From contig NZ_CP060705.1 in assembly GCF_003048835.2 (NCBI RefSeq), positions 806,001-870,000 of the forward strand: a stretch of 64,000 bases of DNA, in the 5' to 3' direction. The notes below the pieces were generated by a model, which saw nothing but the letters and a program-made list of their open reading frames with translations, was not told where the DNA came from and did not search any database. Both the position numbers and the translations under genes were made by a program. The stretch's first letter is position 1. Every line of letters starts with the position of its first letter. Positions 1 through 8,734 of this stretch are shown one piece after another. This DNA comes from Campylobacter concisus. GTDB lineage: Bacteria; Campylobacterota; Campylobacteria; Campylobacterales; Campylobacteraceae.

Positions 1-924
1 TTTTTTGAAAGCCTTGCAAAGTGCGATGTGGCGGTATTTGACAAGACTGGGACGCTCACAAAGGCTAAATTTGAAGTGAGCGAGTTTTTTATAAAAGAGG
101 GCGTGAGTATTGATAAAATTTACTCGCTTTGTCTCATCTCAAACCACCAAATAAGCGTGGCGGTGGCTGAGTTTTTAAAGCAAAAAGGCGCAAAAAAAGT
201 TGAGCTTGAAAATGCAAATTTAAGCGTGGCAAAGGGAGTTAGCGCTGATATCGCAGGTGAGCGTTTTGTGGCTGGAAGTAGGCGCTTTTTGGCTGAAAAC
301 GGGGTGAAATTTGAAGAGAGTGAAGAAAATGTGAGCTTTTTTGTTGGCAAGCATGGCGAGCTGGTGGCTAAATTTTACCTAAAAGATAGCGTAAAGCCCG
401 AGGCAAAGGCTTTGATAGACGAGCTAAAGAGTGCTGGCATGAAGGTGTGCATCCTAAGTGGCGACGTGCAAAATGTGGTAAAAAACGTAGCAGACGAGCT
501 TGGCGTGAGCGAGTTTGGAGCAGGGATGCTGCCTGATGAAAAGGCTAAATTTATAGCTGGTCTTAAGCAGCAGGGCAAAAAGGTGCTGATGGTAGGGGAC
601 GGCATAAACGACGCAGCCGCACTTAGTCTTGCTCACGTGTCTATTTGCATGGGAAGTGGCGCTGCGGTGAGCTTAGAAAAAAGCGACGTGGTGCTACTTG
701 ATGACAGCCTTCAAAGCCTTGCAAAAGCGGTGAAAATTTCAAAATTTACTTATAAAACGATAAAGCAAAATTTACTCTTTTGCCTGCTTTATAACGCCCT
801 TAGTCTGCCATTTGCCGTGTGTGGCTACGTCATGCCGCTATTTGCCGCGTTTTTCATGTCGGCAAGCTCGCTAAGCGTCATACTAAACTCGCTTTTTATA
901 GTTAGAAAATTTAAGGACAAATAG
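1..924 (+). CDS. ccoI: CcoI-type copper-transporting P-type ATPase (5' truncated)
   Basis: This is the C-terminal half of a P1B-type ATPase that supplies copper for cbb3 cytochrome oxidase assembly. The reading frame is open from base 1, so the start lies outside the window; the GTG at 28 is only a coding valine. The phosphorylation motif DKTGTLT is at bases 40-60 and the hinge GDGINDAAALS at about 598-630. Two C-terminal membrane helices follow, ending in the MSASSLSVILNSL type of sequence typical of copper ATPases. The metal-binding N-terminus and the CPC helix are not visible. The CcoI assignment rests on the directly abutting ccoS gene, which shares one base (TAGTG). CopA is the alternative if the context is ignored. 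Confidence 0.85.
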   Translation, partial: FFESLAKCDVAVFDKTGTLTKAKFEVSEFFIKEGVSIDKIYSLCLISNHQISVAVAEFLKQKGAKKVELENANLSVAKGVSADIAGERFVAGSRRFLAENGVKFEESEENVSFFVGKHGELVAKFYLKDSVKPEAKALIDELKSAGMKVCILSGDVQNVVKNVADELGVSEFGAGMLPDEKAKFIAGLKQQGKKVLMVGDGINDAAALSLAHVSICMGSGAAVSLEKSDVVLLDDSLQSLAKAVKISKFTYKTIKQNLLFCLLYNALSLPFAVCGYVMPLFAAFFMSASSLSVILNSLFIVRKFKDK

Positions 925-1193
925 TGGATACAACGACTCTTGCGATGCTTGTTTTTATCTCGGTTTTGATGGGGGCGGCCCTGCTTTTTGGCGTGCTTTG
1001 GGGGATAAAAAATAGGCAGTTTGAAGACTACCGCAAATTTTTAGACGGAGCGAATTTAGATGGCGAAGATGCGCTAAATGAAGCCTATGCACTCGAACTT
1101 CGCAAAAAAGAGGCACTAAAAAAGAGGCTAGAAGCTAGCAAAAATGAGCATGAAAGCAAGGGCGAGCATGATGAGGCCGACAAAAAACTCTAA
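924..1193 (+). CDS. ccoS: cbb3-type cytochrome oxidase assembly protein CcoS
   Basis: Small membrane protein of 89 aa needed for maturation of cbb3-type oxidase, the high-affinity terminal oxidase of microaerophiles. One N-terminal helix (about residues 5-27) is followed by the CcoS signature GVLWGIKNRQFEDY and then a charged Lys/Glu-rich tail. The GTG start overlaps the ccoI stop by one base, indicating translational coupling. The charged tail (residues ~55-89) is longer than in the shortest CcoS proteins. Its 3' end overlaps the convergent LysE-family gene by 66 bp. Confidence 0.85.
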   Translation: MDTTTLAMLVFISVLMGAALLFGVLWGIKNRQFEDYRKFLDGANLDGEDALNEAYALELRKKEALKKRLEASKNEHESKGEHDEADKKL

Positions 1194-1736
1194 AATTTTC
1201 CAAGAGATGGGCCTTGCAAAGATGGGCGCTAAAAATCTAGCCAGATAGCCAAGTGCAAAGAAAAAACAAAACGAGGCAAGACTGGCTCCCACGCCAAATA
1301 TCAAATTTTCATCTTTAAATTTAGTAGAAACCGAGCCTATTAGGATCATGGTGTCAAGATAGACGTGAGGATTTAGCCAAGTAAATGCGAGCGTTAAAAG
1401 GATGTTTTTCTTTAAATTTGATCTGGCATAATCGCTGCTGGTATCCATGCTAAGATCCTTAAAAAAGCACGCATGAAAGCTCTTTAGTGCGTAAAATAGT
1501 AAAAATAAAAAGCCACCATATAGGGTGATTTGCTTGATGATAGAAAAATTTTGCACGAGGCTACCAAGCCCAAAAACTCCTGCAAAGATCAAGAGGGCGT
1601 CGCTAATAGCGCAAATAAGGCAGATGATAAAGATATTTTCTCTTTTGATGCCCTGTTTTAGCACAAATGCGTTTTGCGCGCCAATGGCTAAAATGAGCGA
1701 TAAAGAGGTGAAAAATCCAGATATAAACGCTTGCAA
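1128..1736 (-). CDS. LysE/ArgO-family amino-acid exporter
   Basis: Inner-membrane exporter of basic amino acids or related solutes, 202 aa with about six hydrophobic helices. The family hallmark GAQNAFVLKQG lies near the N-terminus and an N-P motif (TWLNPHVYLDT) in the central part. I chose the TTG at 1736, which has AAAAGGATAAAT just upstream and places GAQNAF about 20 residues in, as in ArgO. A TTG at 1775 would add 13 residues without a visible ribosome site. It is convergent with ccoS and divergent from dnaX. The substrate (Lys, Arg or other) cannot be read from sequence. Confidence 0.8.
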   Translation of the reverse strand: MQAFISGFFTSLSLILAIGAQNAFVLKQGIKRENIFIICLICAISDALLIFAGVFGLGSLVQNFSIIKQITLYGGFLFLLFYALKSFHACFFKDLSMDTSSDYARSNLKKNILLTLAFTWLNPHVYLDTMILIGSVSTKFKDENLIFGVGASLASFCFFFALGYLARFLAPIFARPISWKILEFFVGLIMLALAFMLIFASF

Positions 1737-1853
1737 ATTTATCCTTTTCGCTAAAGTTTGGCTTAAATTTAGCAAAATTTAACTTTATCATAACCATAAA
1801 TTTATGCCTTTTTTTATAAAATCAGCAAATTAAAATTGCAAAAAGGAAAGCAG

Positions 1854-3515
1854 TTGCAAGCACTAGCCCTAAAATATCGACCAAAAAATTTTGACGAGCT
1901 CATCGGACAAGAAGCCGTAAGCAAGAGCCTAACCCACGCACTTGATGAGAACAGAGTGAGCCATGCCTATTTGTTTTCAGGCCTTAGGGGAAGCGGCAAG
2001 ACATCGAGCGCTAGGATATTTGCAAAGGCTTTGGTCTGCGAGAAAGGGCCAACTTCTAGGCCTTGTGAGGTCTGCGCGCAGTGCGTGATGGCAAACGAGT
2101 CGCGCCACATGGATATCATCGAGATGGACGCAGCCAGCCACAGAAAGATCGACGATATAAGGGAACTCATCGAGCAGACAAAATACGCTCCGACGGCTGC
2201 TAGATATAAAATTTTCATCATCGACGAAGTGCATATGCTAACAAAAGAGGCGTTTAATGCGCTCTTAAAGACGCTTGAAGAGCCGCCAAGCTACGTTAAA
2301 TTTATCCTTGCAACCACCGACCCTTTGAAGCTGCCAACAACGGTGCTTTCAAGGACGCAGCATTTTAGATTTAAGCAAATAAGCAGATATGAGATCGTAA
2401 AACACCTTGAATTTATCCTTAGCAAAGAGGGCGTGAGCTACGAGAGGGAGGCGCTTGAGATACTAGCTAGAAGTGGCGGCGGCTCGCTAAGAGATACACT
2501 AACACTGCTTGATCAAGCTATTATTTATGGCGCTGGCAATATCACAAAATCAAGCGTGGCGGAGATGCTTGGTCTTCTTGATCCAAGTAGGATCGAGCAG
2601 ATCATCGAGCACGTTGCAAATGCCGATAAAAACGCCATAAGAGTGCTAGTAACCGAGCTTGAGACCTATGAGCCAGAGATGATCATAGATGAAATTTTGG
2701 CAAATTTAAAGCAGAGATTTTTAGATAACGACCCAAAATTTTCACTTCTTATATATGAGAGATTTTTTAGGATATTGGCGCAGGCAAAGTCGATGTTAAG
2801 CGTATCAAGCGACAATGGCTTTGTGCTGATGCTTATGCTTTTTATGATGATAGAGGCGCTAAATTTACAAGATATCGATGAAGCCATAAAGCTTGCTAAG
2901 AGCGAGCCTAGTGTGGCTATAGAGCCAAAAGCTGGCGTGAGTGAGCAAATTTTAGCCATAAAAGAAGCGCCAAAGTCGCCCTACGAGCAGTTTGTGGCAA
3001 AAATTTATGATAGAAGCTTTGAGCTTGGAGAAATTTTTAAAAATCACATAAGTTTTAGCTTTTTAAATGAAAATGAGCTTGGCTTGGTCGTCAATGCAAC
3101 TGGCGATGAGCTCGCGTTTTTCAAAAAAAGCTGGGGCGTAATGCATGAAATTTTACATACAATTTTTGGTAAAAAAATAAAGATCGTAAATGCCAAAACT
3201 CAAATTCCTGCCGCAAAGCCAGAGCCTCAAACTCCGCCACAAGAGCCACAGGATAAATATAGCTACCTTGATGAGGAGATCGCCAAGATAAAGGCTAGAC
3301 AGCAAGACGAGCAAAAAGATGAGCCAGCAAGCAAGCCCGAGGTAGTGCCTGAAACTAGTGTAAATACGCTATCTCAGCCACAAAATGACTTTGCAAAAGA
3401 GCTGATGTCGCTAAGTCAGAGCAAGAGCCCAGAAGAGCTTAAAAAGCAAAGAGAAGAGGGCGTTATAAAAGAGGCAAATAGGCTCTTTGGACAGCCTGAA
3501 GTGCAAAATAGCTAG
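1854..3515 (+). CDS. dnaX: DNA polymerase III subunit gamma/tau
   Basis: Clamp-loader ATPase of the replicative polymerase, 553 aa. The AAA+ domain shows Walker A (GLRGSGKTSSA), four zinc-binding cysteines (CEKGPTSRPCEVCAQC), Walker B (IIDEVHML) and the SRC-like motif LSRTQHFRF. After about residue 380 comes a tau-like region that is proline/glutamine-rich and predicted disordered. I chose the TTG at 1854, with AAGGAAAG 5 bases upstream, giving MQALALKYRPKNFDELIGQ; the TTG at 1836 would put the ribosome site inside the gene. I see no convincing slippery heptamer plus hairpin for a separate gamma form. The gene stands alone, with a long non-coding tract downstream. Confidence 0.95.
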   Translation: MQALALKYRPKNFDELIGQEAVSKSLTHALDENRVSHAYLFSGLRGSGKTSSARIFAKALVCEKGPTSRPCEVCAQCVMANESRHMDIIEMDAASHRKIDDIRELIEQTKYAPTAARYKIFIIDEVHMLTKEAFNALLKTLEEPPSYVKFILATTDPLKLPTTVLSRTQHFRFKQISRYEIVKHLEFILSKEGVSYEREALEILARSGGGSLRDTLTLLDQAIIYGAGNITKSSVAEMLGLLDPSRIEQIIEHVANADKNAIRVLVTELETYEPEMIIDEILANLKQRFLDNDPKFSLLIYERFFRILAQAKSMLSVSSDNGFVLMLMLFMMIEALNLQDIDEAIKLAKSEPSVAIEPKAGVSEQILAIKEAPKSPYEQFVAKIYDRSFELGEIFKNHISFSFLNENELGLVVNATGDELAFFKKSWGVMHEILHTIFGKKIKIVNAKTQIPAAKPEPQTPPQEPQDKYSYLDEEIAKIKARQQDEQKDEPASKPEVVPETSVNTLSQPQNDFAKELMSLSQSKSPEELKKQREEGVIKEANRLFGQPEVQNS

Positions 3516-3549
3516 GGATTTGGCTCTTTTGTAAATTTGCTTGATTTAG

Positions 3550-4220
3550 CGCTTTAAATTTGACTTTTCTGGCGTAAATTTTTAAATAAAAGTGGTCAAA
3601 TTTAGCTTTTTTAATAAATTTATCTGCGGTGGCAATATTGGCTAAATAAAATCCTAAATTTATATTGCAAATTTAAAAGAGCTAGGGCTTGTTAAATTTA
3701 AACTTTTAATGATGTAGATAAATTTAAAATTCTGGTAAATTTGCCCCTTATTTGCAAAATAAAATTTAGTTCAAAATTTATCCGCCATGGCTTTTTTGGA
3801 TATGGGCTTAAATTTCTAAATTTGCATGAACTTAGGCTTATTAAATTTAACCTTTCTAAAGCAAAATTTCTAAATAAAATTAGTCAAAATTTAGCTTGTT
3901 GTTTTGTTTTGATGCTTAAATTTAAAGCCAAAATTTATCTGCTATGACCATTTTTGCTAGGCAAAATATCTAAAATAAAAAACAAATTTACAATGGTTAT
4001 AACTTGTTAATTTTTAAATTTATCCTTTTGGACAAAATTTCTAAACAAAAGTAGCCAAAATTTAGATAGGTGTTTTTGTTTTTATGTTTAAAGCTTGAAG
4101 TCTTAAATTTATCCGCCATGGCTTTTTGGATATGGGCTTAAAAATCTAAATTTGCATGAGTTTGGGCTTATTAAATTTAAAATTTATTCTTGTGCGTAAA
4201 GCTAAATTTAGCTCAAAATT
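3550..4220. repeat. Degenerate ~160-bp tandem repeat tract in a gene-free gap
   Basis: The gap between dnaX and glnA (3516-4282) holds no credible gene. It contains about four diverged copies of one unit beginning AAATTTATCYGCCATGG, at about 3616, 3774, 3930 and 4105 (spacing 158, 156, 175). A partial unit precedes the first. Copies two and four are closest: bases 3781-3850 and 4112-4180 match at nearly every position. Each unit also carries a TAAATNAAAnTnGTCAAAATTTAGCT-like block. The 68-codon open frame at 3741-3947 lies inside the repeats and is not supported as a gene. Confidence 0.75.
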
Positions 4221-4242
4221 TAACTATATAGACTTTATATTT

Positions 4243-4275
4243 AAAAAAGTCCCCAAGCCCAAAAAAGCTTGGAGA
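4243..4275 (-). terminator. Rho-independent terminator of glnA
   Basis: Read on the minus strand, a stem TCTCCAAGC / GCTTGGGGA closes a TTTTTTGG loop and is followed by CTTTTTT. It lies eight bases beyond the glnA stop codon. Confidence 0.8.
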
Positions 4276-4282
4276 TTGCGTT

Positions 4283-5713
4283 TTAGCAAGAGAAGCAAGT
4301 CTTAAATTCATAAGCGGTTGGACGTGCTTCGTAAGGCCAAACCTGAGTTTCAAATTTCATGTGCTGATAAGTGTCGATGAAAAGATCGGTCATTATCGGT
4401 TTTAGGTATTCGTTATCGCGGATAAGCGCTTCAAGGCTGCCACGAAGTGTGTGTGGTAGCTGCTCGATGCCACGCTCTCTGATCTCATCTAGGTGAAGTT
4501 TAAATAAATTTTCATCCATCGGACCAACTGGCTCGTATTTGTTTTTAACGCCGTCAAGCCCTGCCATTAACATCGCTGAGAAGGCTAGATAAGGGTTTGC
4601 TGTGCTATCTGGAAATCTCATCTCAGCTCTAACTGACTTCTCGCCAGCTCCGTAAGGTATGCGGATGCTCGCTGAGCGGTTTTGGCTTGAGTAGGTGAGG
4701 ATAGATGGCGCTTCAAAGCCTGGGATTAGGCGTTTGTAGCTATTTGTGCTTGGGTTTGTGAAAGCTGCAACGCTTCTTGCGTGTTTTAAAACGCCACCGA
4801 TGTAGTGCCTTGCAAAGTCACTTAAATTTGCGTAGTTGCCCTCTTTGTAGAATAAATTTTTGCCATCTTTCCAGACTGATTGATGCACGTGCATGCCGCT
4901 GCCGTTGTCGCCGTAGAGTGGTTTTGGCATAAATGTAACTGTCTTGCCGTTTAGGTGAGCGACCATGCGAACGACGTATTTGTAAATTTGAACGTTGTCA
5001 GCAGCCTCGACTAGGTTGCCAAATTTCACGCCGATCTCGCCTTGACCTTGTGCGACCTCGTGGTGTCCTAAAAATACTTCAAGACCAACTTGCTCTAAAA
5101 CTTGCATCATTTCAGCTCTTAGATCGACCATGCTGTCGATTGGCTGAGTCATCAAGTAGCCGCCTTTTCTTCGTGGGCGGTGACCTGTGTTGTAGCTATC
5201 TTTGAAGTCTGCAGCGTCGTTCCACTCGCCTTCTTCGCTATCTACTTGATACATCGCGCAGTTTGGGCTGTCGATGATTTTTACATTATCAAATACAAAA
5301 AATTCGTTCTCAGGGCCAAAATAAGCCTCATCGCCAAGGCCGCTATCTTTTACATATTGCATCGCTCTTTTTGCGATCGAGCGAGGGCATTTTTCATAAA
5401 TTTGACCTTTGTAGATGTCGAAAATGTCGCAAAAAACAACGACTGTGATATCAGAGGTAAATGGGTCCAAAAACGCAGATGTCGCTTCTGGCTTCATTAT
5501 CATATCGCTCTTGTCGATAGGCTGCCAGCCGTTCATCGAGCTAGCGTCCATCGGGATGCCGTTTGTGAAATTCTCTTTTGTAACAGCTTTTATGTTGTAG
5601 CTTATGCTGTGCCAAGCGCCGTTTAGATCGGTAAATCTAAAATCTACAAATTTAACTTCATTTTCTTTGCAAAAATCAAAAAAATGATCGATGTTTTGGA
5701 CAAATTTTCCCAT
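4283..5713 (-). CDS. glnA: Type I glutamine synthetase
   Basis: ATP-dependent ligation of ammonia to glutamate, the central nitrogen-assimilation step, in the cytosol. The 476-aa length is normal for the family. Visible motifs are the beta-grasp [12 protein letters not shown], the metal/ATP segment [20 protein letters not shown], and the glutamate-binding flap region [21 protein letters not shown] cited in parts. The adenylylation loop, NLYDLP in enteric enzymes, reads RERGIEQLP here and has no tyrosine, as also described for Helicobacter GlnA, so GlnE-type control is unlikely. The start has AGAAGGAGAT upstream, and a TACAAT-like -10 element sits in the 5730-5760 leader. A terminator follows. 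Confidence 0.97.
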   Translation of the reverse strand: MGKFVQNIDHFFDFCKENEVKFVDFRFTDLNGAWHSISYNIKAVTKENFTNGIPMDASSMNGWQPIDKSDMIMKPEATSAFLDPFTSDITVVVFCDIFDIYKGQIYEKCPRSIAKRAMQYVKDSGLGDEAYFGPENEFFVFDNVKIIDSPNCAMYQVDSEEGEWNDAADFKDSYNTGHRPRRKGGYLMTQPIDSMVDLRAEMMQVLEQVGLEVFLGHHEVAQGQGEIGVKFGNLVEAADNVQIYKYVVRMVAHLNGKTVTFMPKPLYGDNGSGMHVHQSVWKDGKNLFYKEGNYANLSDFARHYIGGVLKHARSVAAFTNPSTNSYKRLIPGFEAPSILTYSSQNRSASIRIPYGAGEKSVRAEMRFPDSTANPYLAFSAMLMAGLDGVKNKYEPVGPMDENLFKLHLDEIRERGIEQLPHTLRGSLEALIRDNEYLKPIMTDLFIDTYQHMKFETQVWPYEARPTAYEFKTCFSC

Positions 5714-5800
5714 TTTTTATCTCCTTCTGGTTTTTAATTTTCGTATTGTATCACAAAATTTTATATTTAAGATTATCTTTATATTTTATTTGACCCCAAA

Positions 5801-6580
5801 CTAAAATTTTACTAATTCTCTATCTCTATTTTTAAATATCGCACACTTTGAATATCCCAAATTTCTAGCTATCTGCTCGCAAATTTCGCCGTTTTTGCCG
5901 ATATCTTCTTTGGCGTGAGCGTCTGAGCCAAAGGTGATGGTTATGTCATTTTCAGCGATAAGCTCAAGTAAATTTATGCTTGGATATTGCTCGCCGATAG
6001 GCTTTCTAAAGCCAGCTGCGTTTATCTCAACCACCAAATTTGCCTCTTTTATCGCTTTTATGGCGTTTTTGGCTAGGATCCTGACATCTTTTTTAGGTAA
6101 AAATTTAAAGAGTTTTAAAAGATCGATGTGCCCCATGATGTCAAATTTACCAAGTTTGGCTGATCTTTCTATGTGATCAAAATACTCCTGCCAAATTTGA
6201 TCCAAGTCTTTGCCCTCGTAACCACCGATAAATTCAGGGTTGTCAAACGCCCAGCCGTTAAAAAAATGCACAGAGCCTATTAGATAATCAACCTTTCTAG
6301 CAAAAACTCGCTCGTCCATAAAGCCATCTAAAAAGTCCATCTCGTAGCCAAGTAAAATTTCTATCTCACCGCCAAATTCCTCTCTTAAACGTAAAATTTC
6401 GTCTTCGTAGCTTTGCATCTCTTCAAATTTCATCCTATAAGCTTCATCGTAGTTCATCGGCGCGTGATCGCTAAAGCCAAAGTATTTTGTGTTAGCTTTT
6501 ATAGCGCATCTCACAAATTCTAGCGGTTCGCCAACTGCGTGGTTGCAAAGCGGTGTGTGGTTGTGAAGATCGACGGTCAT
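5801..6580 (-). CDS. hisJ: PHP-family histidinol-phosphatase
   Basis: Probable dephosphorylation of histidinol phosphate in histidine synthesis, in the cytosol. The 259-aa protein opens with the PHP metal motif DLHNHTPLCNHA. It continues with FGFSDHAP, a GYEMDF glutamate motif, IGSVHF, MGHIDLLK and the closing FGSDAHAKEDIG, so all expected His/Asp ligands are present. It is monocistronic and upstream of glnA on the same strand with an 87-bp gap. Other PHP phosphoesterases remain possible, but length and motif order match HisJ/HisK. Confidence 0.8.
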   Translation of the reverse strand: MTVDLHNHTPLCNHAVGEPLEFVRCAIKANTKYFGFSDHAPMNYDEAYRMKFEEMQSYEDEILRLREEFGGEIEILLGYEMDFLDGFMDERVFARKVDYLIGSVHFFNGWAFDNPEFIGGYEGKDLDQIWQEYFDHIERSAKLGKFDIMGHIDLLKLFKFLPKKDVRILAKNAIKAIKEANLVVEINAAGFRKPIGEQYPSINLLELIAENDITITFGSDAHAKEDIGKNGEICEQIARNLGYSKCAIFKNRDRELVKF

Positions 6581-6684
6581 TTTTAGCCTTTTAAAGTCGT
6601 TTATTTTTCAAAAATGCTACCTAAAATTTGATAAATTTAAAGATAAACGCATACTTTTTAAACTTTCTTTTTATTTAAATCCTA

Positions 6685-6690
6685 TATAAT
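6685..6690 (+). promoter_or_regulatory. -10 element (TATAAT) upstream of cheZ
   Basis: Perfect TATAAT 26 bases before the start codon in an AT-rich leader. No -35 is needed for the usual Campylobacter sigma70 promoter. Confidence 0.5.
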
Positions 6691-6716
6691 CAAGGCAAAT
6701 TTTATTAGGAGCTTTT

Positions 6717-7475
6717 ATGACCCAAGAGGAACTTGACGCGCTTATGGCAGGCGGATTAGAGGATGATTTAGGTGATACTAAAGATGCCAGCCAAGAGGTC
6801 GCGGACGTCAAAGAGGAAACAGACGAGGTAGCAGAAGTTGCAGAGGCAATGAGTGCTAAAGCAGATGAGCCACAAGCAAAGTCAGAGAGTAGCTCAAAAC
6901 AGAGCGAAAACTACAGAGTGAGTGCAGACGGCGTTTGGCCACCACCACCACCGACTGAAGACCATAAAATGGTACATCAGCTTGACGACGTGACAAGAGA
7001 TAGCGAAGAGAAAGCTACTCAGATGTTTGACAAGCTTGAGACGATAAATAACTTTTTCATGGACGCCGAGAGCGACTCAAATAGCCTAAAAGACGCAATA
7101 AACTCAAACGTTGAGCTATTTACGACACTAAGTGAGAAATTTCCAAATATCGCTGCATTTAGCGAAGCTTTAGAGAAAAACAACTCGCTTCTTGGCACGA
7201 TCGATAATATCATCTCAAATTTACAAATGGGACAAGATGAGATCATGATGGCTATGGATATGATGCAGTATCAAGACATCCACAGGCAAAAGATAGAGCG
7301 TGTTATCAACGTTATGAGGGCACTTAGCAAATATATGAATACATTGTTTGAAGGCCGCATTGACGATGAAAAACGTGTTGGTTCTGCTGTTCATATCGCT
7401 GGTGATACAACAACAGAAAACCTTGTCAGTAACGACGACATCGAAGCCTTGATAGAAAGTCTGGGTAAAAAATAG
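6717..7475 (+). CDS. cheZ: CheZ-type CheY-P phosphatase
   Basis: Remote CheZ homologue corresponding to C. jejuni Cj0700, which removes phosphate from CheY-P and resets flagellar switching. The 252-aa protein has an acidic, disordered N-terminal third and a PPPPP run near residue 77. A long helical hairpin (about 95-215) bears the catalytic MQYQDIHRQKIERV, with Q and D in the family positions. Both ends carry CheY/switch-like peptides: the first residues TQEELDALMAGG resemble the FliM N-terminus, and the last residues NDDIEALIESLG form a similar amphipathic helix. AGGAG lies five bases before ATG. It overlaps the next gene by one base (TAGTG). Confidence 0.8.
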   Translation: MTQEELDALMAGGLEDDLGDTKDASQEVADVKEETDEVAEVAEAMSAKADEPQAKSESSSKQSENYRVSADGVWPPPPPTEDHKMVHQLDDVTRDSEEKATQMFDKLETINNFFMDAESDSNSLKDAINSNVELFTTLSEKFPNIAAFSEALEKNNSLLGTIDNIISNLQMGQDEIMMAMDMMQYQDIHRQKIERVINVMRALSKYMNTLFEGRIDDEKRVGSAVHIAGDTTTENLVSNDDIEALIESLGKK

Positions 7476-8734
7476 TGCTAAAAAGGCCTGAGCTTTTATC
7501 TCCAGCTGGAAATTTAACAAAACTTAAAATCGCCCTTGAATACGGAGCCGACGCTGTTTATGGCTCTGTGGCTAGCTTTTCACTAAGGACTAGATCAGCA
7601 AGGGAGTTTAACCTTGAAACATTCAAAGAGGCGATAGACTACACACACGAAAGAGGAAAGAAATTTTATGCGACCATAAATGCTTTTCCTTTTAACTCTC
7701 AGATAGAGCCACTAAAACGCCACCTACAAACCATCTCGGCGATGAAGCCAGATGCCTTTATTATCGCAACTCCAGGCGTCATGAGCCTAGCAAAAGAGAT
7801 CGCTCCAGATATCGAGATACACCTATCAACTCAGGCAAACGTTATGAACGTGCTGGATGCTAAAATTTATCACGATATGGGCGCAAAACGCATTGTTGTG
7901 GCTAGAGAGATGAATTTAAAAGATGTTATAAAGATAAAAGAGGAAATTCCAACCCTTGATATCGAAATTTTCGTCCATGGCTCGATGTGCTTTGCCTACT
8001 CTGGTAGGTGCTTGGTAAGCTCAGTGCAAAGCGGTCGTATGTCAAACCGCGGCAGCTGCGCAAATGACTGCAGGTTTAAGTATGAACTCTATGCCAAAAA
8101 TGAAGAGAGCGGCGTGCTTTTTCGCTTAGAAGAGGACGAAAACGGCACTCACATCATGAACTCAAAGGATCTTTGCCTCATCTCACACATCAAAGAGATC
8201 GTTGATAGCGGCGTAATAGATAGCTTTAAGATAGAGGGCCGCACAAAGAGCGAATACTACGCAGCCTGCACGGCAAGAGCCTATAAAATGGCGATAGATG
8301 ACGCCATGGACGATAAATTTGACGCGCAAATTTATGAAAATGAGATAAATACGCTGAAAAATCGCGGCTTTACGGACGGCTACTTGGTACATAGACCCTA
8401 TGAGCGAACCGATACGCAAAATCACGTTAGTAGCCTAGAAGAGGGCACACATCAGGTAAATGCAATAAGTGAAGATGGTGAATTTTTTAAGTGTAAATTT
8501 AAAATTTTCCCAGATAAGGGCTACGAGATCGTAGCACCTACTGGCTCACATATAGATGATGGTGAAAATGAAATTTCAAAGGTCTATTCACAAGATGGCA
8601 AGAAATTTATCAAATTTAAGCAGCTCATCACCAAAAAAGGCAAGGTCATGAGCGAAATTCACAGCGGTAATGAAAATGAGATAAACCTCGGCGTTAAGCT
8701 GCCAAAATTTAGTTTTTTAAGGGAGAAAATATGA
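7475..8734 (+). CDS. U32-family protein, tRNA/rRNA hydroxylation (TrhP/YegQ type)
   Basis: 419-aa member of the family once called peptidase U32. Characterised relatives are prephenate- and iron-sulphur-dependent tRNA or 23S rRNA uridine/cytidine hydroxylases rather than proteases. The N-terminus PELLSPAGNLTKLKIALEYGADAVYG is classical (quoted in part). The cysteine cluster follows: MCFAYSGRCLVSS, SNRGSCANDCRF, and a further LCLISH. The GTG start is coupled to cheZ and the stop overlaps purE as ATGA. The same order (cj0700-cj0702) occurs in C. jejuni. The specific RNA target is not deducible. Confidence 0.8.
   Translation: MLKRPELLSPAGNLTKLKIALEYGADAVYGSVASFSLRTRSAREFNLETFKEAIDYTHERGKKFYATINAFPFNSQIEPLKRHLQTISAMKPDAFIIATPGVMSLAKEIAPDIEIHLSTQANVMNVLDAKIYHDMGAKRIVVAREMNLKDVIKIKEEIPTLDIEIFVHGSMCFAYSGRCLVSSVQSGRMSNRGSCANDCRFKYELYAKNEESGVLFRLEEDENGTHIMNSKDLCLISHIKEIVDSGVIDSFKIEGRTKSEYYAACTARAYKMAIDDAMDDKFDAQIYENEINTLKNRGFTDGYLVHRPYERTDTQNHVSSLEEGTHQVNAISEDGEFFKCKFKIFPDKGYEIVAPTGSHIDDGENEISKVYSQDGKKFIKFKQLITKKGKVMSEIHSGNENEINLGVKLPKFSFLREKI

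Noticed and set aside
1854-3515. Programmed frameshift in dnaX giving gamma
   Set aside because: A-rich runs exist (near 3121 and 3168) but I see no slippery heptamer with a following hairpin in the right place.
3741-3947. 68-codon open frame in the dnaX-glnA gap
   Set aside because: It lies within the degenerate repeats, is not open in the sister copies, and has no ribosome site or recognisable protein sequence.
3550-4220. CRISPR array
   Set aside because: The repeat units are about 160 bp and diverged, without short identical repeats alternating with unique spacers, and no cas genes are in the window.
5180-5626. 148-codon frame antisense to glnA
   Set aside because: Lies fully inside glnA with no family resemblance.
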